Under the pieces are notes generated by a model. The model searched no databases, was not told the DNA's origin, and was given only the letters and a program-made list of their open reading frames with translations. The translations under genes were made by a program, and so were the position numbers. A stretch of DNA of 64,000 nucleotides from positions 25,655,564-25,719,563 of the forward strand of contig CAIIXF020000007.1 of NCBI GenBank assembly GCA_903813345.2. The letters are read 5' to 3'. This DNA is from Owenia fusiformis (Eukaryota; Annelida; Polychaeta; Sabellida; Oweniidae). Below, one piece after another: positions 36,001 through 48,000 of the stretch (position 1 is its first letter; every line of letters begins with the position of its first letter).

Positions 36001-39000
36001 GTGATTTCTTCTCATATTTCAATAATTTTGAAATATTTTGACAAAATAATGATTGGTGAACATAAAAGAACATATATTTTATAAGTTGTATGAAAATCAA
36101 GTACATCTGTGACAAAAAAGGGGGACTATCTTCCCCAAAGTTTGGGGATTCCATAATCTGCCCGCCGCAGTGGCTATACCGAGACACTGCATAGGAGTTC
36201 GAATAAAATGCTGTACTTCAAGAAATGGCATCAAGCAGGTATTGTTAAAATTCATGATATCTTAGACAGTAATGACAACTTCTTATCTAAGACAGAACTG
36301 GAACAAAAATTTAACATTCATATAGACTTTTTGAAATATGCGAGTATACTAGCGCTATTCCCAAAACATGGAAAAATCTTAAAAATAACAGATTGACAAA
36401 CAAATGCACAATTAAAACATTGCCGCTTCCCAGTCAATTGACATGCAAAACAATATATAACAAAATCCTTGAAAAAGAGGTAGAAAAACCTACATCTTTG
36501 AGAAAATGGATTCAAGAAAATGATGTAAAGGAAACAGAAATTAAATACTAAATATACGCTTGCCAAAAAGGTAACATATGAAACAAAAATTTGGAGTTTC
36601 CAGTACAAAATATTGACAAATACATTAACATGCAACAATAAGTTAAAATTGATGAACATTACACAGACAGACAAATGCCCATGGTGTGATGAAACCCATA
36701 CCATGAAGCACATGCTCGTGAACTGTAGAATAACAAAAGATATACGGAAACAATTTATTGAATAGTGGAAACAAAAAGTAAATAAAGAATCAAAGGTTAC
36801 TGAAAATAATATTTTATTAGGTATCATCCGGAACGAAGAGAAAGTCAATGAGCTTAACTTATGTATACTGATTGTGAAATATATTTTATACAAATCATTT
36901 TTAGAAAGTGAAGTAACTTACTTTTTCAAATGTATCAATTATCTAACACCCCCAGTCACATTTGTCGTACGGAGGCCGTGCGTCAACCGCAGATCAATTA
37001 AATCAGTGTATTTCTGTGGCGAGCGTAGGAAAACTACGCTCGCCTTGCGGCCTCCGTACGCAGACTTGCCAACCTAAAATGAAAAATTTACGGGAGATTT
37101 AAAAAAATTGCGGTACTTTTACGGGAGTTTTTTTCAAAATCCGGTAGTTTTTGCGGGAGTTTTTTGAAAAAAAGCTGGAGTTTTTACGGGAGATTTTTGA
37201 AAAAACGGTAGTTTTAACGGGAGATTTAAAAAAAACGGGAATTTTTGCGGTAAATTTTGAAAAAAACTGGAGTTTTTACGGGAGATTTTTTAAAAAAGGT
37301 ATTTTTCGCGGTAAATTAAAAAAAACGTGACTTTTTAAAGGAAGATTTCAGAAAAACGGGAGTTTTTGCGGTAGGTTCTGAAAAACGGGAGTTTTTTTAA
37401 AAACCGGGAGTTTTTGCGGTAGATTTTTTAAAAAACGGGAGTTTTTACGGTAGATTTCTGAAAAAAACGGGAGCTTTTACGGTAGATTTCGGAAAAACGG
37501 GAGTTTTTACGGTAGATCTTGAAAAAACGGGAGTTTTTACGGTAGATTTCTGAAAAAACTGGAGTTTTTACTTTAGATTTTGAAAAAACGGGAGTTTTTA
37601 CGGTAGATTTTGAAAGAACGGGAGTTTTTACGGTAGATTTCGGAAAAAAAACGGGAGTTCTTACGGTAGGTTTCTGAAAAAACGGGTGTTTTTACGGTAA
37701 ATTTTGAAAAAACGTGAGTTTTTACGGTAGATTTCTGAAAAAACGGGAGTTTTTACTTTAGATTTTGAAAAAACGGGAGTTTTTCCGGTAGATTTATGAG
37801 CATTAAATCCAGCGATTTAATTGGTTGAAATTATTATGACGCATGCGCAGTTAATAAATTAGAACTTATAATCTAAGATAGATGTCACTTACGTTCATTA
37901 TTTCACAGCAGTCCCTACCCATAATGCGCCTTATATTGCGGGAATATTTTGTTTGGCGCCATATAAAAACAAAATGTATTCTCCCGACAGAAGTATGACA
38001 GAATATGAACTGGCCCCCGTTTGTGGACATTTGCTGTGCAAACTTATACCGAACTGATCGCAGAAAAGCAATTTGAATCATGGGAATGAAGTACTTTTAA
38101 GTTATTTATGAAAGTATCGATAGTGAACCATGGGAGCCAACCTTCTTTGAGTAAAAGAAAGAAGCGTGCCTGCAATAATCAAGGTCACAAATTTGTCAAA
38201 TTCCTTTTAAATACGGTAGATTTCGACAGCAAAAAACGGAGATTTTACGGGAGTTATACCAAGAATACGGGAGATTTTACGGGAGTTATACCAGAAAACG
38301 GGAGATTTTACGGGAGTTATACCAGAAAACGGGAGATTTTACGGGAGTTATACCAAGAATACGGGAGATTTTACGGGAGTTACTCCAGAAAACGGGAGAT
38401 TTCAGCAAAATTACGGGAGATTTTACGGCCATATTTTTAAAAAAATTACGGGAGATTTTAGTAGAAATACGGGACGGGAGTTTACGGGAGTTTTTGCGGG
38501 AGAAAACGGTACGGGAGTTTGGTATTTTTTACGGAAAAACAAAAAATTTACGGGAGATTCCCGTAAAAAAACGGGAGGTTGGCAAGTCTGGTACGGCGTA
38601 TCCAGTTTTTTACAGGCCGCAGGGTCGCCGTAGAAATTATAACTCGGAGTTATAATATTTGTTCATTTCTGAGGTCCCCGTAGAAATCAACTGGCTCAAC
38701 AAGAGTGAATCATTATTTGTCACGATATGTTTCACGATCACTTTTCATTTGATAATACATCCTAGCACTATCACTGCGTGAAATCTGGGATTCCAAATCT
38801 TGACACGTCTAGAAACTAGTATTTTCACGCCGAGTTCCTAGGCGTGTCAATTATTTACACCTCTTGACACGCGATGAATCCAACTCTTTACACCTCTATG
38901 CACTTCTTGACACACGCCGTGTAACGCAGTGCAAAGACCATGTCAAAAGTCTTGACACGCGCTGTGACAATTATTGGAATCTCATTACTCGCTCTTGGCA

Positions 39001-42000
39001 CATTGATAATTATGTGTAAACAACTGACCAAATTACCATAAGCAATACATTTAGTATTTTAACATGAAGTAATTCTACTTCATATATTTTTAAAAAGGAT
39101 AAGTAATTTATCTTTTGTGATAATATAATACTACTTGTTGATTGGTTTGCCAAATATAAGACCCCGTCATAAGACCCTTGTCTCTGATTGTGAAACATGT
39201 GTATGCATCCCCGGGTATGCATCAAATCCGAGAAATATTACATTATGTGAAACAATTCCAAAAAGTTTTGACTTGAACTCAATCAAATAGCGATATATTT
39301 CAACATGTGGAAATTATTCATTAACGTAATGTCAGGCACTATAGGTTAACAGGTTAACAGGTTTTTAGTTTTGCTCTTTTTTGTCACGCTTAAATTGTGT
39401 GCTTTATTTTTTGGGGATTTGAATTTGAAAAGGTGAATTCACGATCCAATAAAGCTTATAGTATCATTTATTAACAGATGCATCGAGATAGAGCCACCGT
39501 TCAAAAGACATAAACATAACTATGTCGAGTGCAAACCAGTTTTAAATGTCTCTATTTAAACCTACATGTAGTAAAGTTTACAACATCAATGGATATAATT
39601 ACAGTCACATGTACTTTGTTATTAAATTCAGAAACTTTAACGGCCGGCGCGTAAGCAGCTTATTGTCGGATTTTAAACTTGATATTGTTTATTTGATTGT
39701 TATCAAGATTCTTCTTCAATTTTTTTTATTTGGGAACGTATAATTTTTATTATTAGAGAACCCAGGAAAACAATACATGTACAACAATTACTATTACTAA
39801 TTAAGCTAATGGTCACTTGGCTTGGTGTATTTCCATTCTCATTTATAAAGTTCAAAAGACGAGCGCGTTCTTATAAATAAATAAATGAATAACGCAAACC
39901 ACATCCTTAATGTTTTTATTCAGAATCGTATTTTATATTCAGTACTTTTTTATTTATTAAGTTACAGACACAAGCGGCACATATATGTTTGTTGTAAGAC
40001 CATTTCTGCGATGACCAAGGTGCGTATTTTGGTTTTATAACGGGGATATTGCTCGAGCTTGAATAACAAATAAAAGGCATGTTCTTATTTCTGTATTCTG
40101 TCCTTTGATTGTGTATTAAGTTGAGCTGCACGCCAAACGTAAACGATTGTTAAAACGCTTAAAATAAAACTTTATTCCTTTCAATTTACAAAAAATGAAA
40201 CAGATTAGATTCGAATCTCAGTCACACCAGCCACTGGTCAAAGGAAGTACAAATATCTATATTAATCAAATGTCTGAGAATTTGATAACTGTCTGGAATC
40301 CAATGTTAATTTTATTGAATCAAACTAAGAAAAGTATAAAGAATAGATGAATTTTAAACTTTTAGAGGGAAAAGTCAAATATGCATTGTAACCCAAAAAA
40401 TAATTCATTAAAGTGTCGTACACATTGCATAACTCTAATGCCCTAATGAATTCATATCGGCGCAAACGGCCCTTGCAATAAAAACGCCTCGAAGCAGGGA
40501 ATGCTTGGTAAATTCTTCCGAGACTGACTTTTGTTATATCAAAATTGAAATATGCCAAATTCATTTGAAATAATCAAATAACCACACGATCTTTCCCCTG
40601 GATTTTACTCTATTTTAGATTTACCAGAAAAATGTTTATATGATGTTGTGATGATTTCGTTTGCTTCTCACGAGTTCATTGAAAAGTTCAGTCGAAAATC
40701 TTCAGAGATCAAAAGACTAATTAGGCACCTAATTGCGAAAGTTTGATTGCATTTCGATCGCCGGGATTTTACAAACGTATTGTTTATGTAGCGATCGTGT
40801 TCTTGGGATCTTGATAACTTCCTATTTTAAGTTTTGGGTTGGAAGCAATCAGTATGTCGGACTTTCTCAAGTCCACATATTTCTGTTTTCAAATGAAATA
40901 ATTTCACCCTTGCCCGACTGACTTGTAGATAATGCACGAATCAAATAGCATGGAGATCAGATAATCAGATTGATTCGTATTTTCGCAATCAGATGAATTA
41001 ACTTATTGTTTTCTCTGATTAAAAGGCGGGTTGAAGCTACTTTTAACTGTTTACAGGATTTGTAAATTCGCAATCAGACTGGCTTATTTTAATATTTAGT
41101 CAGTGCAAGAGGAGGGGGCTATAATGTAGAACAATAACTGAATAATTTATCACAATTGTTAAATACGCAAACAGAGACAGGTTTAAAGATGAGAATAGAG
41201 GCAAAAAACTCATGAAATGTAATTAAAACCCGGGAATTAAAAGCAATTTAAGACTGTTAGATGATCTCTTCTGTAATCAAGGTGATGTTGGTACACTTCC
41301 GCCGTTAGAAAAACAAAGACTAAGACAAAGACTATATAGCAATTAATCCTTTTGTAATCATTAAATGTTAGATTCTTATTATTTTGTTGGACAATGTTCA
41401 GACTTCTGACCAAGATTAATTCATTTATGTTTGTATTTAAGAAATAGTATTTCAAATAGACAGACGTTCTAATGAGTTAGAAAAATACATTTGTCCATTT
41501 CCTCTCAAGAAGTTTTCAAAGGTAATCAAGTCGATTTGTTTGAAAGTTTAGCATTGCTTTTCATAACTTGACGCTTCCATGAACAGAATGACTTTGAAAT
41601 GAGTTTTTATAATTTTAGCTTTTATACGGACATGCTTATTGTATATTTCTATATGAACGTTGTAATTTATGTGATGTAACATCGCCCCCCCCCAAATTAC
41701 AGGTATACAAATTTTGATCGGAATGCTTTAACTTGCAATTAAAAGCAATTTTAGACTGTTAGATGATCTCTTATGTAATCTAGGTGATGTTGGTACACTT
41801 CCGCATTTAAGAAAACAAAGACTAAGACAAAGAGAACTAAGCAATTAATCCTTTTGTTATCATTAAATGTTAGATTCTTATTTTTTATTGGACACTATTA
41901 AGACTTCTGTCTCCGATTGTTATGCAGGTATGTGTATAAAATCATGCGAACAACATTATCGTGGAAACTCCCATATTCATTCTCATAATGTCTTACAGCT

Positions 42001-45000
42001 ATTTCGCAAATGGCATAATCCTAAACAACATGTGGACATAATATTACAGAACTGAGCGAAAAGAAAGGTGGAACAAATCAGATTTAGATATTTTATTTTT
42101 TAAATGCACAAAGGGCAACAGTTGAAGAACAAAAGTTAAAGGCGTTGTGAAATAGATCGTGCTTTTATATGATCCCCTTCTGTAGTACCCTACCCTTTGC
42201 ATTTGTTCGACTTAACTTCTTAAAGTCTTCTTGTCTTCTCGTAGTTTATAATTAGACTCTGCACGCAGCGTAATTTAGCCCCTATTATCCATGACCAGGG
42301 GCATAGCCAACTTTCAGTCGGGGGGGGGGGGGTGCAATCGCCAGAAAACAATAACGGTTTTCAGTCGGGGGGAGGGGGTTGCGATTGTGGCAAAAGCAAG
42401 CCAAAAGATGCAACTTCCTTCAAAATAGCATCTACTATAATATTTATTTTTCTATCCGATATACAACTGATATTGATATCTTTTCCCGGACAATGTGTTA
42501 TCTCATGGTCCGTTGACATCATCAACAATGTGATTTACCACAAGAGATTAACCAACATTCCTTAATTAAAAAGTTGACATTTCTTGAATTTTTAAAGCAA
42601 AAACACTATGACACAATAACATCGAGGCAAAATCAAAACATGGTGTGGAAATAAAAGGCATACAAAATGGCCATTAAAAAGACATTTTTGTTCATAAAAG
42701 TATCAACTTTACTACATTGGTCGCAAATACAAAGTATAGAATAAATAAAAATAACGTCTTCCCAGAGATTACAATACGGATCAGTAAGTCAACAAATCTA
42801 ACCGTTGAATAAACAAACTTAGCCCACGTTTGAAACTGTTCGTCTGCTGGTCAGAACTTGGTATTCGCTTCGGATAATCAATTTCTGAGAATACTGATGT
42901 CTTAAATAATTCATAAAGACGACATTGTCTTTAAATAAGGATCTTTAATCTACAAACTGTTATTAATAACAGTTTTTAGTATACAAATTGAACATACAAA
43001 ATGTAGCGTACTGATTACACGTTACAGTGGCGTAGTCAGCTTTCAGTCGGGGCATGACCCCGTGGGAGGGGGGGAGGGGGGGGGGGTGCGATCATGGCAT
43101 AAAAAATGTTTTTGAAGATTTGTTTTGAATTTTACAAAAATTGGTGCAACTAGAAGCTTCAAATAAAAAGCATTTTGAGACTTTTTTCTTCTATCTAATG
43201 GTTCTATTTTCATCGGTTATGGAGGGGGGGGGTGCGATCGCACCCATCACATCCTCCTGGCTACGCCTATGCGCTATATTAATATAACAAGGTTATCATA
43301 TCATGCCAATAGTTAGATGGTTAACTAATATTAACACAAAATAATAATACACGATAATTAAAAAAATAAACCTCGGTATTCGGGCCTAAAATCCAAGGAT
43401 ACGTGTACCATTACTTAAGCGTAAGCTGCAATACCATATCGAATACCTGTACCATTACTCAATAATAACCACCAGTAAGACCATAATAACAAGCTTAATA
43501 ACTAGCTTATTGCAAGTTGTTTCATACGATTTTGTCGTGTGTGTCCTAATGAGATAGTTTTGAAGTTCGAAAACCGGGTGAAATTGGTTATAGTAAATTG
43601 AATATGATAATCAGAGCCAGAAAACAGAGATACGTGTACAAGAAAAGTATTAATATATGAAGGACAGGGGGCTACTGAAACTGGTTGTTCAAGCGTATGC
43701 TTGTAATGCCTGGGTCACATTTGCTCAGAATCATCGTTCGGCCTCCGGTCGATTGAGTATTTGTTTAAATTGTATTAGGGTTTGAACAAAACACTCAATC
43801 GGCCGGCGCCCGGCAGATGAATTGGAGCAAATGGGACCTAGGTATATGAGGGGCAACATTTTAGATATAGTATTGTTTGAAATCCTTGGAAAATGCACTC
43901 CCCCAATTTTGCAAATATGGTCTGGTGCTAATGAACCCTCTAATTTGTTTTACGTTTACATGAGCAACTAACAAATATATTTATTCTCATTCTGTCTCAG
44001 CTTAGTTTTAATTAAATTTTACCCCCACCCTTCGAACGTCTTTGTCTCCCTTATTTTTGCAACCCTACATTCAGTTTCTTTTTAAACCAAATCAAGAACT
44101 ATCCGTCCACATATCAGATATTAAATCAATAGTTGTTTATTATTATAAGATGTTTATAGATCATAAGCTATTTGTAATTTCAGCTATAAAATTAGCCCTC
44201 TCCCCCCCCCCTCTTCGCCGACAGATAGAGATGTATTGTTTAAAATAATACTGCATCCCCGGCCAATAATTATTTTACCACATTGAGCAGTTTGTAATTT
44301 TGAGCAATTATCAAATGTGACCCGACCCCTGGAATAATTCAAAAGTCATTCCCTTAGCAAATGCTGGCTTCGGACCTGGTACTTATCAAGACGAAATAAT
44401 TTGCGTTGATTATTGGAAATATCCATTTAAACAGACCCTCTAATTTATGACAAGTTAACAATAAAAAAGAATGTTGCGATGCTTTTTGATTTGAGAACGC
44501 ATATTTAGCTAAAGCAAAATACGAAATATAAACTCATGCGGTAATTATGATTTAATGTTGATTGCAATTATGTTCGATGATCGTCAACATGAAAGAAATA
44601 TATGTCTGAATAATTAGCTATAAAACATCTTTATCAAAACTTCCCTACACTTTTAAATGCTCATCTTGTCAAAGAGTACCATCCACCTGAGATTTAGATG
44701 TAGATCGAAAATCAAATTGTTTTCAAAAGTATTTATATATTGGTTTACATGAGGGGTTCTGTCCATGTGGGTGGTGTATTCTTTTCATAACAAAGAGTTG
44801 TTTTGCTTCCAGGGTCCTAAATTCTTCAATTTAAATAGTAATTAATAAGGTTAATAAGATCAAAAAGACTCGAGGCACTGCCGTCGCCCCATCATGATCA
44901 ATACAGGTGACAATAAGCGACAGTTGTTACAGTACAAGTTATTGATTCAGGTTCATATTTGTTATAAATATAGACTTGATTACGTTTCAGGCCCGTAGCC

Positions 45001-48000
45001 AGGATTTGCCAAGAGGTGGGTTACTTTTTAAAAAATTCCAGGGGGAGTTCACTTTTGGCAATGTTAGTTCAAAAATGGCCAAAATAATTTAAAAAGTGCT
45101 CAGAATGGTGTAAAATAATGCATTTTTGGTGACGGAGGAGGCTAGAACCAATCTACTCCCCCCCCCTGTATACGGGCCTGCATGTGCTATCTACATATTT
45201 GACTATTTGATCAGTCCCGTAGCCAGTATTTGCCAAGGAGATCACTTAAAACGTGCTCAGAATGGTGAAACCTGCATGATTTTGAAAGACTTTTTGGCCG
45301 GGGGGGGGGGGTCGAACCCGTCGACCCCCTGGCTACGGGCCTGTTGATTGACACGGTTGAAAGTGGAGTTTGTTAATTATTCAAACTGTTCTAAAAGAGG
45401 AATATGCGTCCAATTAAAATCATATCGTGATCCTGTAAAAATGTCAGATTTAGCAAAATAAATAGGCGATCTCCATCTGCACACATCTACTCATTTCGAT
45501 TAAGCTATTGCCTACACTTACGCGCACACACATACTTTAAGATTAAATTTATTTTGATAATGATTTAAAAAACATCAATTATTATCAACATGAAATTAAA
45601 ACGATTGTCAGTATATTCCAAAAGTATAATTAAGCGCGACTATAGCGCATAACAACAGGTAGCCGGTCTAATTATACTGTTTGTTTTGATAAGGCAGTGC
45701 AAAGAGATATCAAAACTCTTGACACGCTCTGTACACGCGAGGTCTTTGCACCTCTTGACACGTCTTGGAATCTCTAGATACGCGGAGTTTCTAGACTATC
45801 TTTGCACGTCTAGAAATTGCTTGGAACTTCACATTTGACGCAGTGTATGAATAACATTTATAAATTGTCCAGATGTAAATAAAATGAAAAAAAGTATTAT
45901 TTATCAACAGAAATTTAAAATTCACCATGAGACTGCCGTGGGAAATGTGACTGCAAAAGTATGAGAGCGCAGAAATTCTACTGCGAGCGTAGAAAAGCTA
46001 CTGGCCGCAGAAATGATAGACCGCACGGCGGCCGTGGGAAATGTGACTGGGGTGTAAGAGTGTATCTAGACAGCATTAAGCATCTAGATCAAAGGGGTAT
46101 CGATGGAAATGCATTATATAGACTTTTATGAATAAAAATAAATAAAACACCACATTTTCTGTTTCGTTTGATAAAAATAAATGGTCTATTAGGACTCTAA
46201 TTGAAGAGAAATACCAACGTAAAAGTCAACGTGTGAGTGGGAGAATGCATGTATGAATGAATTAGAATGGGTATGAATGAAGTTCAAGTTGTAAGATCAT
46301 GTAAAATTATATTTATTTAAACTTATACAACTTATAGTACATATTTCTACATATAAAACTTTTGTGAAATTACATTTGTATTCTTTTATATATTGTACTT
46401 GAAATGTATTAAATGAGTACTTGAATAAAAAAAAATAAAATAAAAAATACAGAGCACTTTGAGCCATCTGTAGAATTAGGGCGGAGAACAATATGGTGAT
46501 TCTTTCTCGATGTGTTGCAATGTTGTGGAGGGTAAACACTTTGCTCTTGAAAAAGTCCCAAAGTCAGATCAGGACCTTTTCCAGTAGTACCAGGTCCATG
46601 CACTCTTGCAATGTCTAAACCTCAGAGGGGGAGAAACACCAGGGTTCAAAGATGACATACGCTTACAATGTAAATCTGTATTGAGATGACATCGTCGCTG
46701 ATTGGTCAAAAGTCGACAAACAAATGACGTCATCAATGGCGGTTTCAAAATTTTCGAAATGCGCTTCGAATAATATTATGTTCATTTCTGGCGTATTAAC
46801 CAATATCATAGCTTCTCATTTCACATCAAGATAAGGAAAGGTGTACGGAATATGCCCATGTCAATTAAAACATCCCATCGAAGTGTAATATTTGATAACT
46901 AGCCAATGAAAATTCGAACGAACGAAGGTGGTAAGCAAGAGAGGTAATTATGTCATCTTTAAACTCTGGGGCTTTCCCTCCTCTTGTCTAAACCTAGTCC
47001 AAAAGCAATTTTTGCCAACTGTACAAAATGAATGATTACTCAGCCAAAAATGGGCCCTTGTGAATAAATGACATACCTTTCAAAAGAGGCGAAACGTAGC
47101 TTCATGATACAGTTAATGAAATTGATACAGTCATGGCTGATTTTGTGGTTTTGCAATTTATTTGTTTGCTGCCCTTTTGATATACGCATTGTAGTTCTAC
47201 TCACGCGTTTGCTTTCTTTAGTGTGGGCAGTGAACAAAACCTTTGAACACTGGCTTGATTGGTTCCATAAACCTGCCACCAGAGTATCGTATCTGACACC
47301 ACTATCGTCCAGAATGTATTGATTCTTGTGGGATCAAAATTAAAACTAAAACATGAATAAGATATAATAGATTATACTATGTTATCATTATTTGGGATAA
47401 CCCCATTTTCTTTTCTAACCAATTGCTGCTGTGTCGTGAAACTTTAAATCTATCGGCAATTACTTACTCAAAGAAATTAAGGCGTTCGTGTTCCTGGCAA
47501 ATCTCAAATACCTTGGAGACACTTCCAACTTTGACAACGCCCTGTGTATAAAAACACAACAAGCTTATAAGCTCATGTATGATGTAACAACGTCGACACA
47601 CATTTCTACCTAGAACTAAAAAACTTCATTTTTTGTTTGCATTGTCTGCTAAATACAAAACTTACAAAAATATTAATTGTATTGTATTATTCATTGGCAA
47701 TAGTTGAGGTTACCATGACAATGACTGCTAGTATTCCACCTAACATGATGACCGATTGTAACACATCTGTCCATACAACAGCTTTCATTCCTCCCTACAA
47801 AAATACAAGCACCTCAGCATAACATAGTTATCTATGAAAAGTAAGAAAAAATCTGAACTGTGAAAGACTTTTTAGAAAGCAATTTTGTTCACCAATATGT
47901 TCTAGTAAGTGATTTCGATAGAAAAAACTGTTTTGATTTAATATCATGCTTTCTATAAAATATGTTTTAATCAGTATTTTGACGCTTAATAATTTTCAAT

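Larger units (their letters stand above)
36947..46054. mobile_element. 9.1-kb TIR element with TAA duplication, no transposase seen
   Basis: The left end CACCCCCAGTCACATTTG and right end CAAATGTGACTGGGGTG type termini are mirrored (right end reads GAAATGTGACTGGGGTG). Subterminal GGCCGTGCG is also mirrored, and TAA flanks both sides (36944-36946 and 46055-46057). Excision restores the LINE frame. Clusters of TTGACACG-type motifs lie near both ends (38790-38965 and 45710-45800). A TAA duplication fits PIF/Harbinger. No ORF longer than about 110 residues and no transposase motif was found. The element holds several nested inserts. Confidence 0.8.
35043..46130 (+). pseudogene. LINE ORF2 C-terminal region, broken
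   Basis: Fragments, in order: EINKEKTEIMWIGRDREK, then LGISQLTYVSSIMHIPPQ and FVWKKKPPKVKRKSIIAEIE (post-RT region typical of L1/Tx1 elements), a Cys/His motif CPWCDETHTMKHMLVNC near 36680, and the terminus RVYLDSIKHLDQRGIDGNAL at 46058-46130. Reading frame resumes across both insertion junctions (NNKM/LYFKKW and INYL/RVYLDS). Point decay includes a frameshift near 35262, a stop at 36394 and a stop near 36762. Not functional. Confidence 0.85.
35043..46446 (+). mobile_element. 5'-truncated L1/Tx1-like LINE, split by two later insertions
   Basis: A 16-bp target duplication, ATACAGAGCACTTTGA, lies at 35027-35042 and 46447-46462. The element ends in an A-rich tail just before the second copy. 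Only the C-terminal part of ORF2 remains. With the inserts at 35777-36197 and 36947-46054 removed, the element is about 1.9 kb. It sits antisense to the SLC5 gene in intron 7. Confidence 0.88.
34449..47204 (-). other. Intron 7 of the SLC5 gene, filled by nested transposons
   Basis: 12.8 kb between exons 7 and 8, against usual introns of 0.2-4 kb in this gene. It contains the LINE at 35043-46446 with its nested insertions and the 9-bp-duplication element at 46623-46986. Removing these leaves an intron of about 1 kb. Confidence 0.85.

Noticed and set aside
36318-36893. 191-aa minus-strand ORF rich in Phe and Leu
   Set aside because: It is the antisense strand of an AT-rich, Lys/Asn-coding part of the decayed LINE ORF2; hydrophobicity is a by-product.
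37080-38580. CRISPR-like or satellite-only interpretation of the ACGGGAG array
   Set aside because: Exact terminal repeats and a 5-bp target duplication bound the array, so it belongs to a transposon.
40195-40235. Possible tRNA B-box (GATTCGAATC)
   Set aside because: No matching A-box or cloverleaf could be fitted in the preceding 60-80 bases.
47040-47322. 79-aa minus and 84-aa plus ORFs
   Set aside because: They overlap SLC5 exon 7 in wrong frames; the exon frame with matching splice phases is the real one.
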